Source of the DNA: Desulfofustis limnaeus
GTDB taxonomy: Bacteria; Desulfobacterota; Desulfobulbia; Desulfobulbales; Desulfocapsaceae
Assembly: GCF_023169885.1 (NCBI RefSeq)
Contig: NZ_AP025516.1
Span: forward strand, 2,242,501-2,306,500
DNA length: 64,000 bases
Direction of reading: 5' to 3'
Part shown: positions 26,208 through 34,273 of the stretch, piece by piece
Layout: every line of letters starts with the position of its first letter
Position numbering within the stretch: the stretch's first letter is position 1
Translations under genes and position numbers: made by a program
The notes under the pieces: model-generated
Told to the model about the DNA's origin: nothing
The model's database searches: none
Seen by the model: only the letters and a program-made list of their open reading frames with translations

Positions 26208-27988
26208 ACGAAACGCAGCAGATCAACAGCACGCTCGGCACCACCGAGATCATCTGGAATCTCGACGACCTCTATCCCGGCCCGGGTAGTGACGCCTTTA
26301 CCGGCGACTGTTCCTGGTGCGAAACGGAAGCGGCCGCCATCGAGGCCGCCTATCGCGGCCGGGTCAAGACACTCCACGGGCAGGAACTGCTGGCGCTGGT
26401 CAAACGGATCGAAGACCTGGAGGCGTGCCTCGGCCGGTTGGCCACCTTCGCCTTTCTCAACTTCACCACCCGGGTGGACAATGAGGAGGCGGGGGCCCTG
26501 CAGCAACGCATTCACGAGTTGGCCGACCGCTGCAGCACTAGACTGATTTTTTTCGAACTGGAATGGAACAAGGTAAGCAAAAAGCGGGCCGGAGAGCTGC
26601 TCGGCGAGCCTTGTCTGGCAACCTATCGCCATTACCTGGCCAGTCTGCGCCGCTACCATCCGCACCAACTCCGTGAAGCCGAGGAAAAACTGCTGCTGGA
26701 GCTGCGTTCGGTGGGCCGCTCCAGTTGGAACACCTTGTTCGACAAGATCATCGGCACCATGCGTTTCGGCAGCCGCGGCCGTACCGAGGAAGAGGTGCTG
26801 AGCGATCTCTACCACCCCGACCGGGAGACCAGGCATCAGGCGGCCGACGACCTGACCGCCGGGTTGCAGAGCCACAGTCACATCCTCACCCATATTTTCA
26901 ATACGCTGGCCGCCGACAAGATGATCAGTGACCGGTTGCGCCGCTATCCGGCCTGGATCAGTGCCCGCAACCTGGACAACCAAGTGGCCGACGCCACCGT
27001 CGCCACCCTGGTTGACGCGGTGGTCGAGCGTTATGATATCGTCGCCCGCTACTACCGGCTCAAGGCAGCGCTCATCGGGCTGGACAGTCTGGTCGATTAT
27101 GACCGTTACGCACCGCTGCCGGCACTGCCGACCCTGTCCATCGACTGGGCGCGCTGCCGGGACATCGTTCTCGATTCGTTTGCTGGCTTCTCCCCGAAGC
27201 TCAGGGATGCGGCCGGTCGCTTCTTCACCGAGCGCTGGATCCACGCCCCGTTGTCGGCCGGCAAGCGCGGCGGTGCGTTCGCCCATCCGGCCACGCCCGC
27301 GGTCCACCCCTATGTGCTGGTCAACTATGCCGGAACCCTACGCGATGTCTCCACCGTCGCTCACGAGCTCGGCCACGGGGTGCATCAGCTCCTGGCCGCG
27401 GATCGCGGCTATTTCAACAGCGACACCCCGCTGGTGCTGGCCGAGACCGCCTCGGTCTTCGCCGAGCTGCTAGTCTTCAAGGCCCAAGTGGCCCTGCTCG
27501 ACAAGCCCCAGGAGCGACGGGCCTTCATCTGCCAGAAGCTGGAGTCGATCTTCGCCACGGTCTTTCGCCAGGTGGCCATGAACCGTTTCGAACGGCTGGT
27601 GCATGAAGGCCGGCGGCAAAAAGGGGAATTGAGCAGCACGGAACTGGGCGATTACTGGATGGATACCCAGCAGGAGATGTTCGGCGATTCGGTGCAGCTG
27701 CGCGACGACTATCGCATCTGGTGGAGCTACATCCCCCACTTCCTCGCCACGCCGGGTTACGTCTATGCCTACGCCTTCGGCGAATTGTTGGTATTGGCCC
27801 TGTACAACCGCTACCTGGAGCAGGGCCCGGCTTTCATCGACGAGTACTTCTGCTTGCTCGCTGCCGGCGGCTCGGCCACCCCGGCCGAACTGCTCAAACC
27901 GTTTGCCATCGACCTTGATGATCCGCACTTCTGGCAACAGGGGTTGCAGGTGATCGACGCCATGCTGGCGGAGGTGGAGGGTATCTAG
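26204..27988 (+). CDS. pepF: oligoendopeptidase F (M3 family metallopeptidase)
   Basis: A 594-residue cytoplasmic zinc peptidase of the M3B family. The zinc motif HELGHGVHQ begins at residue 387 (HExxH), with the downstream ETASVFAELLVF segment supplying the third ligand. The N-terminal helical part contains the family's IIWNLDDLYPG start. Length matches PepF (about 600). It degrades medium-length peptides. It is translationally coupled to trpA by a 4-bp overlap, an arrangement whose functional meaning is unclear beyond co-transcription. Confidence 0.94.
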   Translation: MNETQQINSTLGTTEIIWNLDDLYPGPGSDAFTGDCSWCETEAAAIEAAYRGRVKTLHGQELLALVKRIEDLEACLGRLATFAFLNFTTRVDNEEAGALQQRIHELADRCSTRLIFFELEWNKVSKKRAGELLGEPCLATYRHYLASLRRYHPHQLREAEEKLLLELRSVGRSSWNTLFDKIIGTMRFGSRGRTEEEVLSDLYHPDRETRHQAADDLTAGLQSHSHILTHIFNTLAADKMISDRLRRYPAWISARNLDNQVADATVATLVDAVVERYDIVARYYRLKAALIGLDSLVDYDRYAPLPALPTLSIDWARCRDIVLDSFAGFSPKLRDAAGRFFTERWIHAPLSAGKRGGAFAHPATPAVHPYVLVNYAGTLRDVSTVAHELGHGVHQLLAADRGYFNSDTPLVLAETASVFAELLVFKAQVALLDKPQERRAFICQKLESIFATVFRQVAMNRFERLVHEGRRQKGELSSTELGDYWMDTQQEMFGDSVQLRDDYRIWWSYIPHFLATPGYVYAYAFGELLVLALYNRYLEQGPAFIDEYFCLLAAGGSATPAELLKPFAIDLDDPHFWQQGLQVIDAMLAEVEGI

Positions 27989-28061
27989 GGCGGGTCAGGC
28001 CCCTGGCCGGTTGTTCCGCTGGGCGCCCGCCGTGGCGAAGGCGGGAAACCAACGCGAGCTG

Positions 28062-29474
28062 TTACTTGTTGCGACGCCAGTGCGGGTGGGTGATCCGCCA
28101 TTTACGGATCTTGTAGTTGAGGGCTCGTGGGCTGACGCCGAGCTTGATGGCGGCGGTCTTCTGCACCCAGAGCGCCTCCTCCAGCGCCTTGATGATCAGA
28201 TCGCGCTCCTGACCGGCCAAGGAACCGTTGCTTTCCCGGGAGATTCGGTCGCTGTGGCGGCGGCGGTCGATGACGAACCCATCCAGCCCATGTTCCTTGG
28301 TGCGCCGGGGCGGCAAGGCCAGATTGGCCAGTTGAATCTCGTGGCTCTCGGCAAGGATGACGGCTCGCTCGATGGTATTGGCCAGCTGCCGGATATTACC
28401 CGGCCAGTCATAGGAGAGGATGGCCTGAACCGCCTCTTCGGAAAATCCCTGAATGGAGCGATTGACCATCCGGCAATAACGGCCCAGAAGCCGCTCGGCC
28501 AACGGCATGATGCATTCAAGCCGCTCCCGCAGCGGCGGCAAGGCAACCGGCAAGACATTGATCCGGTAATAGAGATCTTCCCGGAATCGGCCTTCTTCCA
28601 CCTGACGCACCAGGTCCTTGTTAGTGGCGGCAATGATGCGGACATCGGCATGGATGGTCTTGTTGCCGCCCACCCGCTCGAACGACTTCTCTTCCAGCAC
28701 CCGCAGCAGTTTGGATTGCAGGTTGAGGCTGATCTCGCCGATCTCATCGAGAAAGATCGTCCCCCCGGCGGCTTGTTCGAACCGGCCGATCCGCTGTTTG
28801 TCGGCACTGGTGAAAGAGCCCTTTTCGTGACCGAACAGCTCGGACTCCAGCAGGTGTTCAGGGATATTGGCGCAGTTGATCTTGACAAACGGTTTGGCCT
28901 TGCGCGGTGAATTGAAATGCACGGTGCCGGAGAGGAAACTCTTGCCGGTACCGGTGTCGCCGGTGATGAGGATGGTTGAATCGGTGCTGGAAAATTTTTT
29001 CAATATCTTGAGCACCGCCTTCATCTTGGCACTGCGGGCGATCACCTGATTGAAGTCATAGACCACGTCCTGCCGGTGCCGCAGGTAATCGATTTCGTGC
29101 CGCTGGTTGCGCAGTTCGATGGCCCGTCTCACCGCCATCCGGGTCCGCTCCCGGGATACCGGATGCACCAAGAAATCACAGGCGCCGAGGTTCATGGCTT
29201 TGACCACCAGGTCCGCTTTTTCACTGGCGCTGGCAATGACGATCGGGGTGTAGGGGCTCTTGACGGTGGTACTTTCCAACAGGCGCATGCGGGCACTGTC
29301 CGGATCATCGATGCCGAGGAGAATCAAATCGTACTGACGGGCACTCATCTCCGCTTGAAATTCCGACTCACTATTCGTAATAGTGAGGTGGTAAGATCCG
29401 GACAAGGCCTCGCCGATTGCCTCGGAACTGCCCGAACACGCGTCGTAGATAAGGATGGCGTCTCTAGCCGGCAT
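28062..29474 (-). CDS. sigma-54-dependent regulator with degenerate receiver and variant GAFTGA loop
   Basis: A 470-residue NtrC-type protein: receiver-like domain (1-120), AAA+ domain (about 143-375) and a Fis-type helix-turn-helix (about 420-465; [20 protein letters not shown]). The AAA+ part keeps Walker A GDTGTGKS (172-179), Walker [12 protein letters not shown] and arginine-finger segments. Two features are unusual. The receiver has LLGIDDPD where LLDxxMP is expected, so Gly54 replaces the phospho-acceptor Asp, and only one N-terminal acidic residue remains. The sigma-54 contact loop reads GSFTSA (219-224) rather than GAFTGA. It is probably not controlled by phosphorylation and may bind sigma-54 weakly or differently. 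It is divergent from tadA; no partner kinase is adjacent. Confidence 0.88.
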   Translation of the reverse strand: MPARDAILIYDACSGSSEAIGEALSGSYHLTITNSESEFQAEMSARQYDLILLGIDDPDSARMRLLESTTVKSPYTPIVIASASEKADLVVKAMNLGACDFLVHPVSRERTRMAVRRAIELRNQRHEIDYLRHRQDVVYDFNQVIARSAKMKAVLKILKKFSSTDSTILITGDTGTGKSFLSGTVHFNSPRKAKPFVKINCANIPEHLLESELFGHEKGSFTSADKQRIGRFEQAAGGTIFLDEIGEISLNLQSKLLRVLEEKSFERVGGNKTIHADVRIIAATNKDLVRQVEEGRFREDLYYRINVLPVALPPLRERLECIMPLAERLLGRYCRMVNRSIQGFSEEAVQAILSYDWPGNIRQLANTIERAVILAESHEIQLANLALPPRRTKEHGLDGFVIDRRRHSDRISRESNGSLAGQERDLIIKALEEALWVQKTAAIKLGVSPRALNYKIRKWRITHPHWRRNK

Positions 29475-29621
29475 TACAACACCGTATTTGATATTTCGTA
29501 ATTGTAATTCCCCCAGGTTCCGTTATACGAGAGTCTTTCTGAAATTGCAAACAAAATTGTACATTTACCGAAACACCGCGGTTCCGGGACTCCTAAACAA
29601 CTATATATCTATCTGTTTTTA

Positions 29622-30110
29622 ATGATATTTTCTGATTTCGACAAACGCATGATGAGTCTCGCCCTGGCTGCCGCCAGGGGTTCGGCGGAGGCCGGCGAAG
29701 TGCCGGTTGGGGCAGTCATTTGTCAGGGAGAGACCGTGCTTGCCGTGGCCGGCAACCACCCCATCACCACTGCCGATCCGACCGCCCACGCAGAGGTAGC
29801 GGTTATCCGGGAAGCGGCGCGAAAAGTGGGCAATTACCGGCTTCCCGGCACCACCCTCTACGTGACCCTCGAGCCCTGTCTGATGTGCATGGGAGCCATC
29901 ATTCACAGTCGGATTGAACGACTGGTCTTCGGCGCCCGGGACCCGAAGACCGGAGCCGCCTGCTCGAAATACCGGATTGGTCGAGACGGGCTGCTCAATC
30001 ACACCGTTCGCATCGAAAGCGGCCTGCTGGACCGGCAGTGCGGCGCTTTACTGGTCTCGTTCTTCAGCACCAGACGGCAAAGCCGGACGGACAGCCAACC
30101 CGACAGCTGA
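29622..30110 (+). CDS. tadA: tRNA-specific adenosine deaminase
   Basis: A 162-residue zinc deaminase that converts the wobble adenosine of tRNA-Arg(ACG) to inosine. Signature motifs are TAHAEVAVIREAA (zinc His and proton-shuttle Glu, about residues 54-66) and EPCLMCMGAIIHSRI (zinc cysteines, about 85-99), then the GARDPKTGAACS segment typical of TadA. The ATG at 29622 gives the usual length; ATG codons nine residues further in would also fit. It lies upstream of tRNA-Ser in the same orientation. Confidence 0.93.
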   Translation: MIFSDFDKRMMSLALAAARGSAEAGEVPVGAVICQGETVLAVAGNHPITTADPTAHAEVAVIREAARKVGNYRLPGTTLYVTLEPCLMCMGAIIHSRIERLVFGARDPKTGAACSKYRIGRDGLLNHTVRIESGLLDRQCGALLVSFFSTRRQSRTDSQPDS

Positions 30111-30246
30111 AGACGGTGTCGCTGCAGCCGCCGAATCGTCACCGGTTTTTCTCGCCCCGTCACTTTTTCATTGATAAAATGAGGTTGACCGTTTAAGAAA
30201 CAGACCACATTGCTCTACAGCAGACTCTTTTGTCACTGCACTATTC

Positions 30247-30332
30247 GGAGAGGTGACCGAGTGGCTTAAGGTGCACGCCTGGAACGCGTGTGTACGCAAG
30301 TACCGAGAGTTCGAATCTCTCCCTCTCCGCCA
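30247..30332 (+). tRNA. tRNA-Ser (anticodon GGA)
   Basis: An 86-base class II tRNA. The acceptor strands GGAGAGG and CCTCTCC pair, the anticodon stem CACGC/GCGTG encloses CTGGAAC (anticodon GGA), and there is a long variable arm. The T arm is GAGAGTTCGAATCTCTC, and the CCA end is encoded. Confidence 0.96.
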
Positions 30333-30343
30333 GAGATTCACGC

Positions 30344-30384
30344 CTGCCGGTAATCGGAAACGGTTACCGGCATTGCTGTTTCCT
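30344..30384 (+). terminator. probable terminator of tRNA-Ser
   Basis: A perfect 9-bp stem TGCCGGTAA (30345-30353) with TTACCGGCA (30364-30372), followed by TTGCTGTTTCC, starts 12 bases after the tRNA. The T tract is weak. Confidence 0.55.
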
Positions 30385-30471
30385 GGGCCGCCGTTCAACG
30401 GTCCCACGCCGACGCTCGAACAGGCCTTTGTAGGGTTCATCCAACCAAGCCTACGTCTCTGCAACCGAGGA

Positions 30472-30645
30472 GGCGGATATCGATGGAAAACGGTTCGCGG
30501 AAGCCCGCCGTCACGTCACAAAAGGCCCACTGGGTTGCGGACAGGATGTCCGCAACTGACCGCAGGCCACGGATGGCCTGTCTGTCAGCCGTGGCGTGAC
30601 GGCGATGGGGCCGAAGAGCAGCGTTTGGAAGCGATACCCTTCGCC
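30472..30645 (+). repeat. ~175-bp multi-branched structured repeat, copy 1
   Basis: Homologous to 53867-54043. Four nested or adjacent helices can be drawn. The closing stem is GGCG..TATCG (30472-30482) with CGATAccctTCGCC (30632-30645). An inner stem AAACG (30488-30492) pairs with CGTTT (30622-30626). A 14-bp arm at 30506-30519 pairs with 30591-30604 (one G-U pair). Inside it are hairpins GTTGCGGAC/GTCCGCAAC (30534-30556) and CAGGCCA/TGGCCTG (30563-30580). Differences from the other copy include compensatory pairs. It lies between tRNA-Ser and the SRP RNA and ends about 20 bp before a fragment of the palindromic element. Confidence 0.85.
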
Positions 30646-30668
30646 GGGGTCTCTGCCGGGAACGCAAA

Positions 30669-30701
30669 AGGGAACCTTGAGAAATTGCCATTTAGCCCAA
30701 T
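30669..30701 (+). repeat. fragment of the ~140-bp palindromic element
   Basis: GGGAACCTTGAGAAATTGCC and the following TTTAGCCCAATC match the left end of the copy at 37170; similarity stops abruptly at about 30701. A 20-base sequence, AGACGGCCAACCATTGACGC, at 30720-30739 also occurs exactly at 37143-37162, immediately outside the left end of that copy. Confidence 0.75.
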
Positions 30702-30782
30702 CCGGGTGAACCGCTATTAAGACGGCCAACCATTGACGCCGGCGGGCAGGCGCCTTATGTTAGCAGCAGTGCCCGGAATTGC

Positions 30783-30811
30783 TTGACGCTGCCGGGCAAA
30801 TTGGGTATACA
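30783..30811 (+). promoter_or_regulatory. sigma-70-type promoter upstream of the SRP RNA
   Basis: TTGACG (30783-30788), a 17-bp spacer and TATACA (30806-30811). This is the best -35/-10 pair in the region. A second, weaker candidate -10 (TAATAC, 30879-30884) lies closer to the RNA. Transcription from the first would give about 75 bases of leader that includes a GAACC/GGTTC hairpin (30820-30845). Confidence 0.65.
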
Positions 30812-30894
30812 TCGCCTCTGAACCGACTGCAGAGCAGGCTGGTTCATCCTGGCGGTCAGCAGTTTATCACGTTGGGAATAATACGACTTCGGCT

Positions 30895-31003
30895 TGATAG
30901 CCGGGTCCTGCGCAACAAAGGATCACGAACCCCGCCAGGTCCGGGAGGAAGCAACGGTAGTGACCCCCTTTGTGTGATGCAGGGTGCCCGGCTATCATTT
31001 TTT
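30895..31003 (+). ncRNA. ffs: signal recognition particle RNA (4.5S type)
   Basis: The conserved S-domain is plain: CGCCAGGTCCGGGAGGAAGC followed by AACGGTAGTGA (about 30933-30963), with the GGAG-type tetraloop and asymmetric internal loop bound by Ffh. The ends pair as GATAGCCGGG (30896-30905) with CCCGGCTATC (30987-30996), and a run of seven T follows, so the RNA's own closing helix acts as the terminator. The size, about 100 bases, is the small bacterial form without an Alu domain. It lies upstream of dnaX, a common arrangement. Confidence 0.93.
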
Positions 31004-31016
31004 TACCCTTCCATAA

Positions 31017-31156
31017 GGGAGCTTGAAAATTCGAAATTTCGTTCAAGATCGAGACGCGCAAGATCATTTTACCGCAGGCATATACATGATATTCCGAGGA
31101 TAAAATGTGATTGCGCAACGATGAGATTGGGCGAAATGGCAATTTTTCAAGGTTCC
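31017..31156 (-). repeat. ~140-bp palindromic intergenic element, copy B
   Basis: The reverse complement matches the copy at 37170 almost end to end, from GGAACCTTGAAAAATTGCC through GTTGCGCAATCACATTTTAT to the end GAATTTTCAAGCTCCC. Its two ~60-bp arms pair imperfectly with each other across a ~20-bp centre (for example GCGCAA..CATTTTA in both). It starts 13 bases after the SRP RNA T tract and ends 31 bases before the dnaX start. Confidence 0.88.
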
Positions 31157-31187
31157 TATAAGTCGAATCGAGTTGCCATAAGCGTCC

Positions 31188-32960
31188 ATGTCCTATCTGG
31201 TCCTCGCCCGCAAATTCAGACCGCAGAGTTTCGCCGACGTGGTCGGTCAGAAGCCGGTGGTCAAGACCTTGCAAAACAGCCTCAAGCGCGGTCGGGTCGC
31301 CCACGCCATCCTCTTTTCCGGGGTCCGGGGCGTCGGCAAGACAACGCTCGCCCGGCTGATGGCCAAGGCCCTCAACTGCGCTTCCGGACCGACGCCAACT
31401 CCCTGTAACTCCTGTTCCTCCTGCCGGCAGATCGCCGCCGGCACGGCGCTCGATCTCCACGAGATCGACGGCGCCTCCAACCGCGGCATCCAGGAAGTCC
31501 GAGACCTCAAGGACAAGATCAAGTTCATGCCGGCCGCGGCGCGATACAAGGTGATCATCATCGACGAAGTGCATATGCTCACCACCGAGGCCTTCAACGC
31601 CTTGCTGAAGACCCTCGAGGAGCCGCCCGAACACGTCTATTTCATGTTCGCCACCACCGAGCTGCACAAGATTCCGATCACCATTTTGTCCCGTTGCCAG
31701 CGCTACGAGTTGCAGCGGGTCACCGGGGCTGAACTGGGCGAACATTTTTCCCGGCTGGCCGCCGCCGAAGGAGTCTCCCTGGAAGCTGCCGCCCTGGCCC
31801 TGATCGTCAGGGAGGCTGAGGGTTCGGTCCGCGACGGTCTGAGCCTGCTCGACCAGGTATTCTCCTATGGCGACGAGCATATCACCGCCCGCGACGTGGC
31901 CGACGTGCTGGGGCTGGTCGGCCGCGACGTCCTGCACGACATCGCCCGCGCCCTGCTCGGCAGCGACCGGCAGACCGCCCTGGCCCGGCTCGCTGATGCC
32001 TTCGAACACGGGATGGATCTGAAACGATTCATGAACGACCTGCTCGATTGTTTTCGCAGCCTGATGCTGATCCGCATCTCGGGCTGCGAGCACCTCATCG
32101 AACTACCCGCCGAAGAAATCGCTCTGCTGGCAGAAACCGCCCGGCAGCATAGCCTGGAAACCATCCACCAGCAACTGAACCTGCTGCTGCAGACGGCCGA
32201 GACCATCCGCCATTCTTCGCAACCGCGGCTCGCCCTGGAGATCGCTTTTCTCTCCATCATCGAATCCGGCAATGTCATCGGGGTCGAGACCCTGCTCAGT
32301 CAACTGGACGAAGTGCTCGGCAAGCTTCCCGAGCCCGAACCGCCAGCGACAGCCCCAGCAGAATCCGGCAGCCGGTCGGGGCCGCCGCCTGTCGATTCAC
32401 CCCCGGTCAAAGCGGCCGCACCGCCACGGCCGCCATCGACAAACGACCTGCCCGCCGCACCGCCGCCATCAGCCGAACCGCCCCCCGTTGCGCCCCCCTC
32501 GCCGGCGGCAGCCAGGGACAGCAGCAGCGGCCAACCGGAGAAAACGACACCGCCGCCACCATCGCCGGGCGGAACGAAACAGATTAGAAAGGACTGGCTG
32601 GATTTCATCGCCTACGTCCGCAACCGGCGGGAATGGATGGCCCAGAACCTGCAGCAGGCCACCGCCGTCAAAGAACACGGGAGCGAGTTGAACCTGGAGT
32701 TCGACACCCCGGCAGAGTGCGCCTTGCTGCGGAGCAAAGAAAATCGCCAGGCATTGACTGAATACGTACTTGATTTTTTTCAGAAAGATTTCACCATCCA
32801 CATCATCAGCCCGGAAGATCCGGACGACCCCGGCGTCGCCGTTGAAGATGGGCCTAAGAAGCGGCGCCAACAGCTGGCTGCCCATCCGTTGGTACGCATG
32901 ACCGAAGAAATTTTCGGCGGTCAGGCCGGAGATATCCGGATCAGTCAACCCAATCGTTAA
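31188..32960 (+). CDS. dnaX: DNA polymerase III subunit gamma/tau
   Basis: A 590-residue clamp-loader subunit. The N-terminal AAA+ domain has Walker A GVRGVGKTT (about residue 44), a four-cysteine zinc module (C-x9-C-x2-C-x2-C, about 64-79) and the sensor DEVHML. The middle holds the clamp-loader collar, and a long Pro/Ala-rich linker (about 385-465) leads to a C-terminal domain for the polymerase contact, as in tau. No good ribosome-binding site is visible before the ATG; the leader consists almost wholly of palindromic element copy B. It is followed by ebfC and recR in the usual replication/repair cluster. Confidence 0.96.
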   Translation: MSYLVLARKFRPQSFADVVGQKPVVKTLQNSLKRGRVAHAILFSGVRGVGKTTLARLMAKALNCASGPTPTPCNSCSSCRQIAAGTALDLHEIDGASNRGIQEVRDLKDKIKFMPAAARYKVIIIDEVHMLTTEAFNALLKTLEEPPEHVYFMFATTELHKIPITILSRCQRYELQRVTGAELGEHFSRLAAAEGVSLEAAALALIVREAEGSVRDGLSLLDQVFSYGDEHITARDVADVLGLVGRDVLHDIARALLGSDRQTALARLADAFEHGMDLKRFMNDLLDCFRSLMLIRISGCEHLIELPAEEIALLAETARQHSLETIHQQLNLLLQTAETIRHSSQPRLALEIAFLSIIESGNVIGVETLLSQLDEVLGKLPEPEPPATAPAESGSRSGPPPVDSPPVKAAAPPRPPSTNDLPAAPPPSAEPPPVAPPSPAAARDSSSGQPEKTTPPPPSPGGTKQIRKDWLDFIAYVRNRREWMAQNLQQATAVKEHGSELNLEFDTPAECALLRSKENRQALTEYVLDFFQKDFTIHIISPEDPDDPGVAVEDGPKKRRQQLAAHPLVRMTEEIFGGQAGDIRISQPNR

Positions 32961-32987
32961 CCACCCCCCCACCGAGGACGCCGTATT

Positions 32988-33305
32988 ATGGATCTCTCTT
33001 CGATCATGCAGCAGGCGCGTGACATGCATGAAAAAATGGCCAAAATCCAGAACGAACTGGCGAACAAGACCATTACCGGCAGCGCCGGCGGCGGCATGGT
33101 CAACGTCGAGGCCACCGGCCGAGGCGACATCATCTCCGTCAAGATAGAACCGGAACTGATCAACCCGGCCGAGGCTACCATGCTTCAGGACCTGGTTACC
33201 GCCGCCGTCAATGACGCCTTGCGCAAGGCCCGCGAACTGGCAAAGCAAGAAATGACCAGGCTTACCGGCGGCATCCAAATCCCCGGGGTTACCAACCTCT
33301 TTTAA
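32988..33305 (+). CDS. ebfC: YbaB/EbfC family nucleoid-associated protein
   Basis: A 105-residue DNA-binding protein of the tweezer-like YbaB/EbfC family. MDLSSIMQQARDMHEKMAK forms the first helix, SAGGGMVNVEATGRGDI the conserved beta segment, and VNDALRKARELAKQEM the C-terminal helix. It sits between dnaX and recR, its standard position, 27 bp after dnaX and 9 bp before recR. Confidence 0.95.
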   Translation: MDLSSIMQQARDMHEKMAKIQNELANKTITGSAGGGMVNVEATGRGDIISVKIEPELINPAEATMLQDLVTAAVNDALRKARELAKQEMTRLTGGIQIPGVTNLF

Positions 33306-33314
33306 GCACACCCG

Positions 33315-33926
33315 ATGAGCAGCCTGCACGTCATCCCCCCGGCCCTGGAACGGCTGATCCGCAGCTTTTCCCAGCTCCCCGGCATCGGCAGCAAGACCGC
33401 CACCCGCCTGGCCCTGAACATCCTGCGCCGACCTCCTGCCGAGGCCCGGGAAATGGCGGCGGCCCTGGCCGAGCTGCACAGCGCTATCCGTCTCTGTTCC
33501 CGCTGCATGACCTTTTCCGAAAAGGACCCGTGCCTGATCTGCAGCGACCCGCGCCGCGACGGTTCGCTGGTCTGCGTCGTCGAACAGCCGGCCGACCTGA
33601 TGGCCATTGAAAAGACCGACAGTTACCGGGGGCATTACCATGTGCTGCACGGCGTTCTATCGCCGATCGACGGTATCGGTCCCGATGAGATCAAGGTGCG
33701 GGAACTGGTCAGTCGAATCAAGACCGGCGCCATCGACGAAGTGCTGATCGCCACCAGTTCGACGGTCCCCGGCGAAGCCACCGCCTCCTATCTCATCGAC
33801 CGGCTGCAGCAGCTGCCGGTGAAACTGTCGCGCCTTGCCTGCGGCATACCCATGGGCATGGACATCAAGTACGCCGACCAATACACGCTCGCCCGGGCCA
33901 TCGAGAGCCGATCGAAGTTGGGCTGA
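33315..33926 (+). CDS. recR: recombination mediator protein RecR
   Basis: A 203-residue protein that helps RecO load RecA at gaps. It has the helix-hairpin-helix FSQLPGIGSKTATRLAL (about residues 16-32), a four-cysteine zinc finger (CSRCMTFSEKDPCLICSD, about 56-73) and a Toprim domain (VCVVEQPADLMAIEKT). The C-terminal part contains LACGIPMGMDIKYADQYTL. Full length. It is last in the dnaX cluster; no clear terminator follows before the tRNA-Val promoter. Confidence 0.96.
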   Translation: MSSLHVIPPALERLIRSFSQLPGIGSKTATRLALNILRRPPAEAREMAAALAELHSAIRLCSRCMTFSEKDPCLICSDPRRDGSLVCVVEQPADLMAIEKTDSYRGHYHVLHGVLSPIDGIGPDEIKVRELVSRIKTGAIDEVLIATSSTVPGEATASYLIDRLQQLPVKLSRLACGIPMGMDIKYADQYTLARAIESRSKLG

Positions 33927-34015
33927 ACCGCGCCCCTGGTCCGGCAGCGGCCGATTTCTCATCTTTCCGCTTGACACGGACCGTCATTATTGGTAATTGA
34001 AGCAGGTTTTTAAGC

Positions 34016-34044
34016 TTGCCCGCAGGCTCATTCGTACGTATAAT
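34016..34044 (+). promoter_or_regulatory. promoter of tRNA-Val
   Basis: TTGCCC (34016-34021), a 17-bp spacer and a perfect TATAAT (34039-34044), 81 bases upstream of the tRNA. A second candidate with a perfect TTGACA (33971-33976) and a weaker TAATTG (33994-33999) precedes it. Confidence 0.7.
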
Positions 34045-34124
34045 GCAGGCAACATGATGGTCGCCCCACAGCGACCCGGTACAACGCAGCCGTTGATCCG
34101 GTTGCGGGACCCAAAAAGCAATAC

Positions 34125-34199
34125 AGGCGCGTAGCTCAGTGGGAGAGCGCTACCTTGACGTGGTAGATGTCGTGGGTTCAATCCCCTCCGCGCCTACCA
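34125..34199 (+). tRNA. tRNA-Val (anticodon GAC)
   Basis: A 75-base tRNA with acceptor AGGCGCG/CGCGCCT, D arm GCTCAGTGGGAGAGC, anticodon stem CTACC/GGTAG around TTGACGT (anticodon GAC), T loop TTCAATC and an encoded CCA end. The T stem carries one U-U mismatch. A strong terminator follows directly. Confidence 0.93.
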
Positions 34200-34202
34200 A
34201 TT

Positions 34203-34260
34203 AATAAAGGCTAAAGGAAGAACGGACCTGCTGACCGTTTGCTCTTTAGCCTTTATTTTT
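34203..34260 (+). terminator. terminator between tRNA-Val and thrS
   Basis: A perfect 12-bp stem TAAAGGCTAAAG (34204-34215) with CTTTAGCCTTTA (34244-34255), an inner AACGG/CCGTT helix and a following TTTTT. It ends 14 bases before the thrS start, so thrS must be expressed by read-through or from a promoter inside this region. Confidence 0.85.
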
Positions 34261-34273
34261 CTCCGGCGGACAG

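Noticed and set aside
30253-30720. 155-residue frame running through tRNA-Ser and the structured repeat
   Set aside because: Starts within a tRNA and reads through the palindromic repeat; the same frame in the other copy gives similar residues only because the DNA repeats.
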